A stretch of 64,000 nt of DNA, taken from Bacteroidetes bacterium 37-13. Its GTDB lineage: Bacteria; Bacteroidota; Bacteroidia; Chitinophagales; LD1. The stretch covers positions 140,428-204,427 of the forward strand of contig MKTC01000031.1 in the NCBI GenBank assembly GCA_001897535.1, read 5' to 3'. Positions within the stretch are counted from its first letter, which is position 1, and each line of letters starts with the position of its first letter. The translations under genes were made by a program, and so were the position numbers. Shown here piece after piece: positions 1 through 8,518 of the stretch. A model generated the notes under the pieces. That model was not told the DNA's origin, searched no databases, and saw only the letters and a list, made by a program, of their open reading frames with translations.

Positions 1-665
1 ACGGTGGTGCTTGGAAGGCAGGGCAAAAAGAAGACATGAATGTGTTTATGAATATTATAAAAAACCAGTGGAAAGATGCCGCGGTTGTGAATATGAATTA
101 CCGCTTGGCAAGCAATACTAAAAATATTCACCATACAGAAATTATCGAAGATATTTCGGCAGTAGTTTCGCAGTTGGATAGTTTAAAAGAGAGTTATCAT
201 ATTTCTGCAAAAATGGGAATAATGGGTGCAAGCGCAGGTGGACAATTGGCTATGATTTACGCTTATAGATACGATAGTTTGAACCACATAAAATGTGTGG
301 GAAATTTTTACGGACCAAGTATTATAAACGATTGGGATTGGTATAACAGTTTTAACCTTTGGTTGGGCGGAAAAGTAGGCGATATTTTGGCAGAATATGT
401 TGGGCAAACTTGGGATACAACAGAATATAAAACTGTGAGTCCATATTGGAATATTAGCAGTAGTAGTCAGCCAACAATTATTTTTCACGGCAATGCAGAT
501 CCGATTGTGCCACATTACCAAAGCCAATGGCTGAACAGTAAATTAAAATCGCTTGGCGTAGCTGTTGAATACAAGGAATATCCTGCTTTTCACGGATTTG
601 ACGGTAACCAAAATAATGATGCTATCATTCGCCTAATCAATTTTTTTAAGCCGCGACTACAATAA
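1..665 (+). CDS. alpha/beta-hydrolase, esterase/lipase type (5' end outside window)
   Basis: The gene is cut by the left edge: the frame is open from base 3 and reads GGAWKAGQKEDM before the first internal ATG at 36, so that ATG is not the true start. GGAW is the tail of the HGGAW oxyanion-hole motif of carboxylesterases of the BD-FAE/acetyl-esterase type. The nucleophile elbow GASAGG follows (about 225-242), then an acid residue in GNADPIVP (about 490-513) and the catalytic His in FHGF (about 588-600). The order and spacing fit a complete catalytic half of an alpha/beta-hydrolase. It probably hydrolyses a carboxylic ester; substrate and location cannot be told because the N terminus, with any signal peptide, is missing. 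It ends 3 bp before a convergent gene. Confidence 0.85.
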   Translation, partial: GGAWKAGQKEDMNVFMNIIKNQWKDAAVVNMNYRLASNTKNIHHTEIIEDISAVVSQLDSLKESYHISAKMGIMGASAGGQLAMIYAYRYDSLNHIKCVGNFYGPSIINDWDWYNSFNLWLGGKVGDILAEYVGQTWDTTEYKTVSPYWNISSSSQPTIIFHGNADPIVPHYQSQWLNSKLKSLGVAVEYKEYPAFHGFDGNQNNDAIIRLINFFKPRLQ

Positions 666-668
666 ACT

Positions 669-1874
669 TTAGCTTAATTCTGCATAGTTTTTTAAATAGC
701 TGAAAGGCTCATTTAATAAGCCTTTATACACTACTGTTGCATTGTAAATAACCGGATGATTGCCGCGTATTAACTTAGGAATTACACGGCTGATGAGCAT
801 ATTCCCAAAATCTTCTGAAGCATCGCGTGGTAGTTCGTTTGGCAAATTATCTACCGCCATCACATCAATTACATTTTCGCCAAATGGCGCTTCAATATTT
901 TTAGAGTTTGGATTGTAACCGTAATAAGGTTCATCAATAGTTGAAGCTTTTAAAGTGCTTGGCACAGAGGCTTCGGGAGCAATGTCGCAAGTAATATCGG
1001 CAATTTGTTTTATTCTGAAATCGTTTTCTTGCATTTGCTCTTTGGTGAAAAAAACAGGAATGCGTTTATCCCAATAAATTCCATTGATAAACATATCTGT
1101 AACTTTGGTAAACGGATAAAAAGCGCTCTTGTAAAGTTCAGGATGTTTGTGGTAGTCAAGCGTGTCAAACTCATCTAAATTATCGCGATAAAAAAGATGT
1201 TTGCTTTCTAATTGTGTGTAAACAGTTTCATTAAACTGCTTGCGCAAAAAATCAACAGGTTCAATTTTTTTAATGCCTGCAAGTTCCAATAAAAAGTTTG
1301 CGCCATCGCTCACTCTTCCGGTGCCTGTGAGCACAATATTTAAAGGCGGTAATTTTAATTTTAAAAATTCTTTTTGTGCTTCTGCAAAATTGTGGCATTC
1401 ATTCATTTGCCGAATATTAAAAGCCTTTGAGCGCAGCCCAATCATTCGCAAAGCATGGTAAGCTCCAACAATTCCTGCCCAGCGTCCGAAAGCAATAATG
1501 CGTTTGTTTTTATCGTCTTTTAAACATTCATAATCTATAAGCGAAGATTTTTGTTTTATGAATGTTTGGAGTAGCTTTTTGTTGTGCGCTTGCTCTTTTA
1601 TCGTGTGCGAAAAAATAAGGTAAGTTTTGTTCGGTAAAATATGCTCAACAGGAATTTCTTTCACGCCAAGTAGATAATCGCAACTGCTTAAATCTTCGCG
1701 TACCGGCACGCCTTGCCAGCGATATTCATCGTTTGTGTAGCAGCGGTGTTCACTCGGTTGAATGGCAATCCACAAATCGGGATAATCTTCCATTAAAGTT
1801 CTGCATTGCGAAGGCGTGAGCGGAACACGGTTATCGTGTGGTGTTTTTTCTTCTCTAATAATTCCAATTTTCAT
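669..1874 (-). CDS. saccharopine dehydrogenase / alanine dehydrogenase-PNT family oxidoreductase
   Basis: 401 residues. The N terminus (MKIGIIREEKTPHDNRVPLT) is the AlaDH/PNT N-terminal signature shared by alanine dehydrogenase, transhydrogenase and the lysine-forming saccharopine dehydrogenases. FGRWAGIVGAYHALR near residue 130 resembles the matching stretch of the LKR/LYS1 group, and the glycine-rich TGTGRVSDGA near residue 185 is the likely dinucleotide-binding loop. A cytosolic NAD(P)-dependent amino-acid oxidoreductase is expected. Whether it makes or breaks saccharopine cannot be decided here; no other lysine gene lies nearby. It starts at ATG (1874) and stands alone, with a 193-bp repeat-rich gap upstream. 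Confidence 0.75.
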   Translation of the reverse strand: MKIGIIREEKTPHDNRVPLTPSQCRTLMEDYPDLWIAIQPSEHRCYTNDEYRWQGVPVREDLSSCDYLLGVKEIPVEHILPNKTYLIFSHTIKEQAHNKKLLQTFIKQKSSLIDYECLKDDKNKRIIAFGRWAGIVGAYHALRMIGLRSKAFNIRQMNECHNFAEAQKEFLKLKLPPLNIVLTGTGRVSDGANFLLELAGIKKIEPVDFLRKQFNETVYTQLESKHLFYRDNLDEFDTLDYHKHPELYKSAFYPFTKVTDMFINGIYWDKRIPVFFTKEQMQENDFRIKQIADITCDIAPEASVPSTLKASTIDEPYYGYNPNSKNIEAPFGENVIDVMAVDNLPNELPRDASEDFGNMLISRVIPKLIRGNHPVIYNATVVYKGLLNEPFSYLKNYAELS

Positions 1875-1920
1875 CGTCCGTCTTTTTTCTAAACTTCAAA
1901 TAAAGGAAATTAAAATAGAG

Positions 1921-1955
1921 TCAAGAATCAAGAGCCAAGAACCAAGAGTCAAGAA
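1921..1955. repeat. heptanucleotide tandem repeat, YCAAGAR x5
   Basis: Five head-to-tail 7-bp units: TCAAGAA, TCAAGAG, CCAAGAA, CCAAGAG, TCAAGAA. Variation is limited to a pyrimidine at position 1 and a purine at position 7. The array lies between two minus-strand genes and codes for nothing obvious. A single further copy, CCAAGAA, appears at 2023-2029. Confidence 0.9.
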
Positions 1956-1965
1956 GGTTGTCTGC

Positions 1966-2007
1966 TATGAGTTATGAGCAATGGGTTGTGAGTGATGCAC
2001 TGCGAGT
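1966..2007. repeat. second heptanucleotide tandem repeat, TATGAGT-like x6
   Basis: Six consecutive degenerate 7-bp units: TATGAGT, TATGAGC, AATGGGT, TGTGAGT, GATGCAC, TGCGAGT. The period equals that of the array 11 bp upstream but the unit is different. Decay increases to the right. Confidence 0.8.
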
Positions 2008-2067
2008 AAATATAATATAGAGCCAAGAAATACAGGTAGATAGTTATCATCTGTAAGGAATACTACT

Positions 2068-2631
2068 TTATTTTTTGTGCGAAACAATGGCTGTTGCGAA
2101 CCAAGAAAATTCTTGAACAAATTTATTGAAATTAGTGTTTAGAAAATCTTCTTTCACTTCGCCTTCTTCGCTAATAGTAAAATGAACAGTAGGCACTAAA
2201 AGCTTTAATGGCATTGGAAAAGCGCCCAAAGCCAAAACTAAAAGCTGCATTTCGGTTGAGGCATTGATGCCGCCAAATCTTCCGGTAGAAACGCTTACTA
2301 CGCCAATAGGTTTGCGCTTAAATTCATCGCTAAAATAGTCGAGAAAATTTTTCAAAACGCCACTGTAGCTTCCATGATATTCCGGTGAAACAAACACAAA
2401 AGCATCGGCTTTTGCTAATATAGCTTGCGCATCATCAATTCCATTTATTGCAGTTGGCGTTTTGCCAAATCGCTCTTCGGCAATAGGTAAATTATATTTT
2501 GCCAAATCAAGCACTTGTGTATTGCCGAAACCTGCTGCGTGAAATCGCTTTTTGAGTTCAGTAGTTACCTTGTGCGTTTCTCTGCCTACGCGCACACTTC
2601 CTAAAATAATTACAATGTTGATGTTGCTCAT
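2068..2631 (-). CDS. NADPH-dependent FMN reductase family protein
   Basis: 187 residues counted from the ATG at 2631 (MSNINIVIILGS). An upstream in-frame ATG at 2652 would run 25 bases into the preceding gene, whereas the 2631 start gives a 4-base ATGA overlap, the usual sign of translational coupling. Flavodoxin-like fold: GSVRVGRETHK is the phosphate-binding GSxR loop, and SPEYHGSYSGVLKNFLDY is the signature of the NADPH:FMN/azoreductase family. It reduces FMN or quinone/azo-type substrates in the cytosol. Its coupling to the cob(I)alamin adenosyltransferase suggests that it may supply electrons for cobalt reduction, since that enzyme needs Co(I); this role is inference. Confidence 0.85.
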   Translation of the reverse strand: MSNINIVIILGSVRVGRETHKVTTELKKRFHAAGFGNTQVLDLAKYNLPIAEERFGKTPTAINGIDDAQAILAKADAFVFVSPEYHGSYSGVLKNFLDYFSDEFKRKPIGVVSVSTGRFGGINASTEMQLLVLALGAFPMPLKLLVPTVHFTISEEGEVKEDFLNTNFNKFVQEFSWFATAIVSHKK

Positions 2632-3191
2632 TCTTTTCTGCGCGGTTGCCACTCTAATTCTTTTACGTTCAACTCTTGAATTGTTTTTCTGGATAATACA
2701 AAAAAGTAGTCGGAAAGGCGGTTTAAATATTTAATAATAAGCGGCTCAATTTCTGTTTCGTTGTTTAGTTCCACAACTAAGCGTTCGGCTCTGCGGCACA
2801 CGGTTCTGGCTAAATGGCAGTAGCTTACATGTACGTGTCCACCGGGTAAAATAAAATGCCTGAGTGGAGGTAATTCGCTATCCATTTCGTCCATTGCTTT
2901 TTCTAAAAGTTCCACATCGCTTTCGTGCAAATCCGGTACTAGTTTTTTTGCATTTTCATTTAGTTCAGGGTCGCTGGCAAGTGTGGAGCCAAGTGTAAAT
3001 AATCGGTCTTGAATTTCTTTAAGAATAGCGATTTGCTTTGGATTGGCTTGTGTGTCGCGCACTAAGCCAACAAAGCAGTTTAGCTCATCAACAGTGCCAT
3101 AGGCATTGATGCGGAGAGCGCTTTTTAAAATGCGTTTGCCGCCAAACAGCGATGTTTCGCCCACATCACCTTTTTTAGTGTATATTTTCAT
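2628..3191 (-). CDS. PduO-type ATP:cob(I)alamin adenosyltransferase
   Basis: 187 residues, a normal length for the PduO/MMAB class. It transfers the adenosyl group of ATP to cob(I)alamin to make adenosylcobalamin. The N terminus IYTKKGDVGETSLFGG is the ATP-binding glycine-rich motif, RINAYGTVDELN follows, and CRRAERLV near residue 130 is the conserved Arg-rich helix. Four bases overlap with the FMN reductase downstream, so the two form an operon. No cobalamin biosynthesis or B12-dependent mutase gene is in view and no cobalamin riboswitch is evident in the short gap upstream. Confidence 0.93.
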   Translation of the reverse strand: MKIYTKKGDVGETSLFGGKRILKSALRINAYGTVDELNCFVGLVRDTQANPKQIAILKEIQDRLFTLGSTLASDPELNENAKKLVPDLHESDVELLEKAMDEMDSELPPLRHFILPGGHVHVSYCHLARTVCRRAERLVVELNNETEIEPLIIKYLNRLSDYFFVLSRKTIQELNVKELEWQPRRKE

Positions 3192-3229
3192 GCTATAAAA
3201 TTAGTAGTTTACAAATGCTGCGAATATCG

Positions 3230-3940
3230 CTATTCTGCAAATGCTTTTTGTGGAATATTTGGGTTGTCGGTTTCAATTAAACCATCGCGCAAACGCATAA
3301 TTCGCTTAGCGTGTTTGGCAATATCTTCTTCGTGTGTAACTAAAATTACGGTGTTCCCGTTGTTGTTTATTTCTTCAAAAATATCCATGATTTCGTAACT
3401 GGTTTTAGTGTCCAAATTTCCAGTTGGTTCATCGGCAAGAATAATAGATGGATTATTTACCAAAGCACGCGCTATTGCCACTCGCTGCCTTTGCCCACCC
3501 GAAAGCTGATTGGGTTTGTGATCCATTCTATCTTTTAGTCCAACTAATTCCATTACGTGTTCGCTGCGCTGTTTGCGCTCTGCGGCACTCATGCCTGCAT
3601 AAACCAAAGGCAGAGCTACATTTTCTAAAGAACTTAAGCGCGGCAGCAAATTAAAGGTTTGGAAAATAAATCCGATTTCTTTGTTCCGAATATAAGCCAA
3701 TTCATCATCACCCATTTTGCTCACTTCCTTTCCGTTTAAAATATACGAACCGGAAGTTGGCGTGTCTAAACAACCTAAAATATTCATTAAGGTAGATTTT
3801 CCTGAGCCGGAAGGTCCCATGAGTGCAACATATTCGTTGCGGCAAATGGTAAGCGAAACATCTTTGAGCGCTGCAATAATTTGGTCGCCCATAGCATATT
3901 TCTTGCTTATGTTTTTTATTAAAATTACCTCCTGCTGCAT
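3230..3940 (-). CDS. ABC transporter ATPase, LolD/MacB type
   Basis: 236 residues, all ATPase and no membrane domain. Walker [10 protein letters not shown] at residues 42-50, Q-loop in [13 protein letters not shown], signature [15 protein letters not shown], Walker [14 protein letters not shown] and H-loop in VILVTHEED. The sequence is typical of the LolD/MacB/FtsE group that powers mechanotransmission permeases acting on lipoproteins or extruded substrates at the inner membrane. No permease lies on either side, so its partner must be encoded elsewhere. The 13-bp gap to gcvT upstream suggests co-transcription but no shared function. Confidence 0.9.
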   Translation of the reverse strand: MQQEVILIKNISKKYAMGDQIIAALKDVSLTICRNEYVALMGPSGSGKSTLMNILGCLDTPTSGSYILNGKEVSKMGDDELAYIRNKEIGFIFQTFNLLPRLSSLENVALPLVYAGMSAAERKQRSEHVMELVGLKDRMDHKPNQLSGGQRQRVAIARALVNNPSIILADEPTGNLDTKTSYEIMDIFEEINNNGNTVILVTHEEDIAKHAKRIMRLRDGLIETDNPNIPQKAFAE

Positions 3941-3953
3941 ACCTTAAAATAGT

Positions 3954-5033
3954 TTATAGAAATGGTGTTTTTACCACTTTTGTTTTTAAAAGTTTATCGC
4001 GCACTTCCAATAAAATTTCAGTGCCAACATCAGCATATTTTGTTTGTACATAAGCCAAGCCGATAGGTTTATTTAGCGAAGGCGATTGCGTGCCCGAAGT
4101 TACTTTGCCAATAGTTTCGCCAGCACTGTTTTTTAATAAATAATTTTGACGTGGTATGCCACCACGCTCTAAAACTTCAAACCCAACTAACTTTTGCGCA
4201 ACGCCATTTTCTTTCAATTGCTTGTGATAAGTGTCGTTTACAAAATGCTTGCTAAACTTGGTAATCCAGCCTAATCCGGCTTCAATAGGCGAAGTGGTGT
4301 CGTTCAATTCGTGTCCGTAAAGGCAAAATGCTTTTTCTAAACGCAGGGTGTCTCGGCATCCTAAGCCGCAAGGTAAAATTCCAAATTCTTTACCGGCATC
4401 AAAAATCGCATCCCACATTTTTTGCGCATCAGCATTTTTAATGTACAATTCAAAACCTCCTGCTCCGGTGTAGCCTGTGTTGCTAATAATTACATCTTCA
4501 ATGCCTGCAACTTTTCCGTTTGCAAAACTGTAATATGGAATATTTGAAAGATTTACTTCAGTTAGTTTCTGAATAGTGTTTAGTCCGTTTGGACCTTGCA
4601 CTGCAAGCAAGCTAAATTGCTCTGAAACATTTTCCATTTCAGCGCCAAAAGAGTTGTGTTGCGCAATCCAGTTCCAATCTTTCTCGATATTGGAAGCATT
4701 CACCACCAAAAAATATTCGGTTTCAGTAAAGCGATACACCAAAAGGTCATCTACAATTCCACCTTCGTTATTTGTGATGCAAGTGTATTGTATCTTTCCA
4801 TTGGCTAATTTTGAAGCATCGTTTGTGGTAACTAACTGAATTAACTCCAAAGCTTTTTCGCCTTTTATTGAGAACTCACCCATGTGGCTAACATCAAAAA
4901 CGCCAACGCTATTGCGCACTTGGTTGTGTTCTGCTACCAATCCGCTATAAGTAACCGGCATGTTGTAACCGGCAAAAGGAACCATTTTTGCGCCTAAGGC
5001 AATATGTGTGTTTGTGAGTGCTGTGTTTTTCAT
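3954..5033 (-). CDS. gcvT: glycine cleavage system aminomethyltransferase (T protein)
   Basis: 359 residues, full length. The T protein takes the aminomethyl group from lipoylated GcvH and gives methylene-tetrahydrofolate plus ammonia. Seen: the N-terminal MVPFAGYNMPVTY and GVFDVSHMGEF, the folate-binding segment with NTGYTGAGGFELYI, CGLGCRDTLRLEKAFCLYGH, and the C-terminal barrel with KVTSGTQSPSL and IGLAYV. Identity is firm. gcvH and gcvP are not in the window, which is common in this phylum. Two abutting hairpins lie 44-82 bp upstream, but no glycine-riboswitch core is visible. Confidence 0.95.
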   Translation of the reverse strand: MKNTALTNTHIALGAKMVPFAGYNMPVTYSGLVAEHNQVRNSVGVFDVSHMGEFSIKGEKALELIQLVTTNDASKLANGKIQYTCITNNEGGIVDDLLVYRFTETEYFLVVNASNIEKDWNWIAQHNSFGAEMENVSEQFSLLAVQGPNGLNTIQKLTEVNLSNIPYYSFANGKVAGIEDVIISNTGYTGAGGFELYIKNADAQKMWDAIFDAGKEFGILPCGLGCRDTLRLEKAFCLYGHELNDTTSPIEAGLGWITKFSKHFVNDTYHKQLKENGVAQKLVGFEVLERGGIPRQNYLLKNSAGETIGKVTSGTQSPSLNKPIGLAYVQTKYADVGTEILLEVRDKLLKTKVVKTPFL

Positions 5034-5076
5034 TTAAAATAAATTGAAGCGCGAATTTAAAATCATTTCTTTTACT

Positions 5077-5115
5077 CGGTAACTAATACCGATTGGATAT
5101 TCGTAATAGTCCAAT
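5077..5115. other. two abutting hairpins between the WbqC-like gene and gcvT
   Basis: Stem-loop 1 is CGGTA-ACTAA-TACCG (5077-5091). Stem-loop 2 follows with no gap: ATTGGATATT (5092-5101), loop CGT, then AATA-G-TCCAAT (5105-5115), ten pairs with one bulged G. No U-tract follows on either strand, so neither is a clear terminator. They could be an RNA processing site, a gcvT leader structure or a small REP-like element. Confidence 0.5.
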
Positions 5116-5171
5116 TACATTGTCCTAAACGACTATCACATCGGCATTATACAATATATTATTAGACTAAT

Positions 5172-5825
5172 TTATAAATCAATTTCGTATAAGGCTTGTT
5201 TAATCTTTTCTAAAGCGTGCGGGCCTTCGCTAAAAAGTATATCCAGCACACTTAAATTGGGAAGAAAACCGGTGCGCTCGCCAAAGCATTGAAAATAAAC
5301 CGGAGGTGTAAACTTGGTACTTCCAAATGCTGTTTCGTGAAATGATTTGAATTTGCTGCGTAAGTCAAGTGTTTCGGCAGCATATTCCTTTTCAAAACCG
5401 GTAGTGAAAGTGCTGTGGTTTTCTTTTTTCAACAAAGAGAAAATCAATTCAATCAATTGATAATTAAAATCAAAAATAAACTTATATTCTTTATGGAAAA
5501 AAGGCTGTAGTTTATCTTCAAAGTATTCAAAATACGCACTACGTCTGTAAGCGCTACATAGTGTTTGCCAATGAATTTTTTGCCACCTTTCTTCATTAGA
5601 AATTTGAGTGTCTTTAAAAAGTTGCCGATGACTTTTGCCGCCCTGCACGGGAATTGAGAGTTTCAACATGCCATTTGTTCCTGCCACTTCGCAGCGATTT
5701 CTAAAGGTGCTTTTTACAAAGTTTTCATGTTGTTCGATTACTAAATTTTCTGCTTGCAAAGCTACACTCCAAAATGAAATTGGAGGCAAATAACAACAAG
5801 GCACAATCACAGTTTTTTCTTTCAT
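5172..5825 (-). CDS. WbqC-like family protein
   Basis: 217 residues. The layout fits the WbqC family: a short N-terminal strand with YLPPISFW, then NRCEVAGTNGMLKLSIPVQGG, WQKIHWQTLCSAYRRSAYF (the most typical stretch) and PVYFQCFGERTGFLPNLSV near the C terminus. Family members sit in O-antigen clusters or stand alone in Bacteroidota genomes; the biochemical role is not established. It is soluble, with no signal peptide. It lies just downstream of the glycan cluster on the same strand, 164 bp from the GT2 gene, so a link to surface sugar assembly is plausible but inferred. Confidence 0.85.
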   Translation of the reverse strand: MKEKTVIVPCCYLPPISFWSVALQAENLVIEQHENFVKSTFRNRCEVAGTNGMLKLSIPVQGGKSHRQLFKDTQISNEERWQKIHWQTLCSAYRRSAYFEYFEDKLQPFFHKEYKFIFDFNYQLIELIFSLLKKENHSTFTTGFEKEYAAETLDLRSKFKSFHETAFGSTKFTPPVYFQCFGERTGFLPNLSVLDILFSEGPHALEKIKQALYEIDL

Positions 5826-5955
5826 TGCAGTGGCAAATAAATAAAGAAAACGGTTGAAATTTTAATTTGAACCTATATATAACGCTGTGAAAATTGCAAA
5901 CAAAAGAGCTATACCAATTACGAGTGTTATATCATTAGTTGTATGGTTTGTAAGG

Positions 5956-5970
5956 GCAACTAATTGTTGC
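5956..5970. other. small hairpin downstream of the GT2 gene
   Basis: Perfect 5-bp inverted repeat GCAAC-TAATT-GTTGC, 20 bp beyond the GT2 stop on the minus strand. No U-run follows, so terminator function is uncertain. Confidence 0.3.
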
Positions 5971-5989
5971 TTATGGAATTACGCTTCAC

Positions 5990-6949
5990 TTACTTTGAAA
6001 CTTTTGATTGGTTTACAATTTCTTCTTCTACCAAATAAAAAGGTCTTCGTTTTACTTCAATATAAATTCGACCTAAGTATTCTCCCATTACACCCAATAT
6101 AACTAAAACAACTCCACCTAAAAAGAACATAGCTACGGCAAGTGTTGCCATTCCTGGCGTATCAGAAGGAGAATATCCAAATACTTTAAAGTTGAGCAAT
6201 CTGTGAAAGATAAAGAATATGCCTAAAATAAAAGATGGAATTGAAATAAGTAATCCTAAATAAGTTGCAAGCCTGAGTGGAAAAGTAGAGAAATCAAAAA
6301 TTCCATCTATTGCTAACTTCATTAACTTGCTAAAAGTATATTTTACCTCACCACCAGCTCGTTCAGCACGCTCATATTCCACTCCAATTTGCTTGAAGCC
6401 TGCAAATGCACGAAGCCCTCTCACAAATCGAATATTCTCAGGCATGTTTATGTTTAAAACATCTACAACTTTTCTATCCATAATACAGAAATCTCCTGAA
6501 TCTATTGGTATCTCAATATCACTAATTCTCGCAAGCACTCTGTAAAAAACTTTGTAAGCTAATTTTTTAAAGAATCCTTCTTTTCGCTTGGTTCTAACTG
6601 CATAAACTACATGGTAACCTTCTTTCCACTTTGCTAAAAAGCGCGGAAGCTCTTCAGGAGGATCTTGCAAGTCGCCATCCATAATAATCACCGCATCTCC
6701 TTTCGCATATTTTATTCCTGCCGAAATTGCCGGCTGATGCCCGAAATTTCTACTCAATTTTAGAATTCTAAAATGTGGATTGGCTTCGGCAAATTTTCTC
6801 ATTTGCTCCAATGAATTATCTTGAGATCCATCGTCCACTAAAATAATTTCATAATCTTCTTTCCACAAAGGAGCTGCGGAAACAAGTCTATCGTACAATT
6901 GCTGTAGAATTATACTTTCATTATATATTGGAATTACTATTGATATCAT
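5990..6949 (-). CDS. GT2 polyprenyl-phosphate sugar synthase-like glycosyltransferase
   Basis: 319 residues. A GT2 domain fills residues 1-220: IVIPIYNES, DDGSQDNS for nucleotide binding and the double-Asp DGDLQDPPEELP for metal. Two hydrophobic segments follow (about 225-305, including ATYLGLLISIPSFILGIFF and VAMFFLGGVVLVILGVMGEY). This is the GtrB/DPM1/ArnC architecture, which moves a sugar from a nucleotide donor to undecaprenyl phosphate on the inner leaflet. The product would feed GT-C enzymes such as the one at 8.5 kb. It reads away from the cluster and is co-directional with the flavoprotein gene 63 bp upstream. Confidence 0.9.
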   Translation of the reverse strand: MISIVIPIYNESIILQQLYDRLVSAAPLWKEDYEIILVDDGSQDNSLEQMRKFAEANPHFRILKLSRNFGHQPAISAGIKYAKGDAVIIMDGDLQDPPEELPRFLAKWKEGYHVVYAVRTKRKEGFFKKLAYKVFYRVLARISDIEIPIDSGDFCIMDRKVVDVLNINMPENIRFVRGLRAFAGFKQIGVEYERAERAGGEVKYTFSKLMKLAIDGIFDFSTFPLRLATYLGLLISIPSFILGIFFIFHRLLNFKVFGYSPSDTPGMATLAVAMFFLGGVVLVILGVMGEYLGRIYIEVKRRPFYLVEEEIVNQSKVSK

Positions 6950-7012
6950 TGATTGTGCAAATTATTGGCGAATATATTATTCTCAAACTTTAATAGCATT
7001 TTTATGATTGTA

Positions 7013-8365
7013 CTAAAATCCTAATTTTCCTGCAAGAGAGTTGCCTTCGGGCACAACAACTTGGGCAAATCCCATTTTTTTACAAGCCTCTGCGGCAATG
7101 CGGATACTGTTATTTACACTTCTTTCATCAGGATACAAGTGCGCCATATTTGCCACATACATTCCATCAAATTCTGTTTTACAATTGGGAACTTTTTTTG
7201 AAAATTCTAAATCGCAAACGGTAGCAGCAAATGGTGTTCTAAACACGTAAACCTTCTCTACATCTTTTAAATTAAAGTTTGGAAAAATTAAACTAAGTTG
7301 AGGAAGCATTTTATTTTTAATCTGCTCATCTGTTGCATTAAAAAGCGGGTCTTTTAAATCAAAGTAACGCGATAAATATGTAATGTGTTTTCCTTGATAA
7401 TTCTCGGGACCAATAAAGTTTGTGTGCTCTATAACACCTCCAAAATCGTATCCCGGATCGGCTACGTTAATCCAATAGGTATCACTCAACTTTTTACTGC
7501 TTTCTAAAATCACACATACCGCACCAAAATATTCTATTGAAGCAAAATCTTTTTTTGTTGGTGAATTTTCGGGCAGCAGTTTAGAAATAATTGTTCCCGG
7601 AATGGTAAATAAAAAATTGTTGCCCTGCATAACTCCTTTTGCGGTTTCAATAGAAGTTATTTTTTTGCTTGAATCAAACTGAATAGCAGTTACAGGAGAT
7701 TCATTGATAAGCTCAACTCCCATTTCTTTAAGCTTGCTTAACAATGCTTGAAGAAGCGTATCTAATCCTCCTTCAATATAGCCTAATCGTTCATCGCCAG
7801 ACTTTCTGGAATTAAGCCTCTGCCTTAATCTGCCAATCATCCACGACAATGGAATTTTATTAGAATAAGGTCCAAACTTTATATCCAGCATGGGTCTCCA
7901 CAAACTGTCGGTTGCAGATTTTCCTGCATTTTTGTAAAACCAATCAAGCGCGGTAACATTTTCATACTTTTTCCACTTAGCTATTTTTCCAAGATAAAGA
8001 CTACTAAGTCCCCATCTTATTTTTCCGATAAAATTTATTGGACTAAACTTTAAAAGGTCTAAAATGCCATTAAATGAATAGAGTTTGCCATTGCGAAAAG
8101 TACCCATTGTGGTGCTCTTGTAAATGAGTTTATCTTCTATTCCTAATTCTTTTATGAGCCAGTGAATTTCTTTGTCGTGCGTAAAAAAATGGTGATAAAA
8201 ATATTCTAAACGAGTGCCTCCAATTTCAAATGTATTAAGCAATCCTCCAAAATTTTTACTAGATTCTACAACCGTAACTTTCACATTTTGCTTGGCAGCA
8301 ATATATGCTGCGGCAAGTCCTGTTATTCCTCCACCAATAATTGTGAGGCTCTTCTCTTTTTCCAT
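7013..8365 (-). CDS. FAD-dependent amine-oxidase/UDP-galactopyranose-mutase-like oxidoreductase
   Basis: 450 residues. The N-terminal Rossmann motif IIGGGITGLAAAY and the following VTVVESSKNFGGLL place it in the protoporphyrinogen oxidase/amine oxidase superfamily of FAD enzymes. The C terminus (GMYVANMAHLYPDERSVNNS) is the FAD-closing segment. No signal peptide. Homologues of this layout commonly sit beside a DPM-like GT2 and a membrane glycosyltransferase, as here, which argues for modification of a nucleotide or lipid-linked sugar (ring contraction or oxidation) rather than haem synthesis. The exact reaction cannot be read from the sequence. Confidence 0.8.
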   Translation of the reverse strand: MEKEKSLTIIGGGITGLAAAYIAAKQNVKVTVVESSKNFGGLLNTFEIGGTRLEYFYHHFFTHDKEIHWLIKELGIEDKLIYKSTTMGTFRNGKLYSFNGILDLLKFSPINFIGKIRWGLSSLYLGKIAKWKKYENVTALDWFYKNAGKSATDSLWRPMLDIKFGPYSNKIPLSWMIGRLRQRLNSRKSGDERLGYIEGGLDTLLQALLSKLKEMGVELINESPVTAIQFDSSKKITSIETAKGVMQGNNFLFTIPGTIISKLLPENSPTKKDFASIEYFGAVCVILESSKKLSDTYWINVADPGYDFGGVIEHTNFIGPENYQGKHITYLSRYFDLKDPLFNATDEQIKNKMLPQLSLIFPNFNLKDVEKVYVFRTPFAATVCDLEFSKKVPNCKTEFDGMYVANMAHLYPDERSVNNSIRIAAEACKKMGFAQVVVPEGNSLAGKLGF

Positions 8366-8443
8366 TGAATAACAAAGGTAACTAAAATGTGAAAATATTT
8401 ACACGCCACATATAGAGAGATAATAATTCATAATCAAAACATA

Positions 8444-8471
8444 TTGCTGTTATGCTTTTATTTTATGTTTG
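8444..8471 (+). promoter_or_regulatory. predicted Bacteroidota promoter for the GT-C gene
   Basis: TTG at 8444-8446, a 17-bp spacer and TATGTTTG at 8464-8471 match the -33/-7 consensus TTG and TAnnTTTG of this phylum. Transcription would start near 8478, about 40 bp before the ATG at 8519. Confidence 0.55.
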
Positions 8472-8518
8472 CTTGAACATTTTCCAGTACTTGTAAAAGA
8501 CTTTTTTTAATAATTAGC

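Noticed and set aside
5034-5171. Glycine riboswitch upstream of gcvT
   Set aside because: Hairpins are present, but no conserved glycine-aptamer core is seen and the gap is too short for a tandem aptamer.
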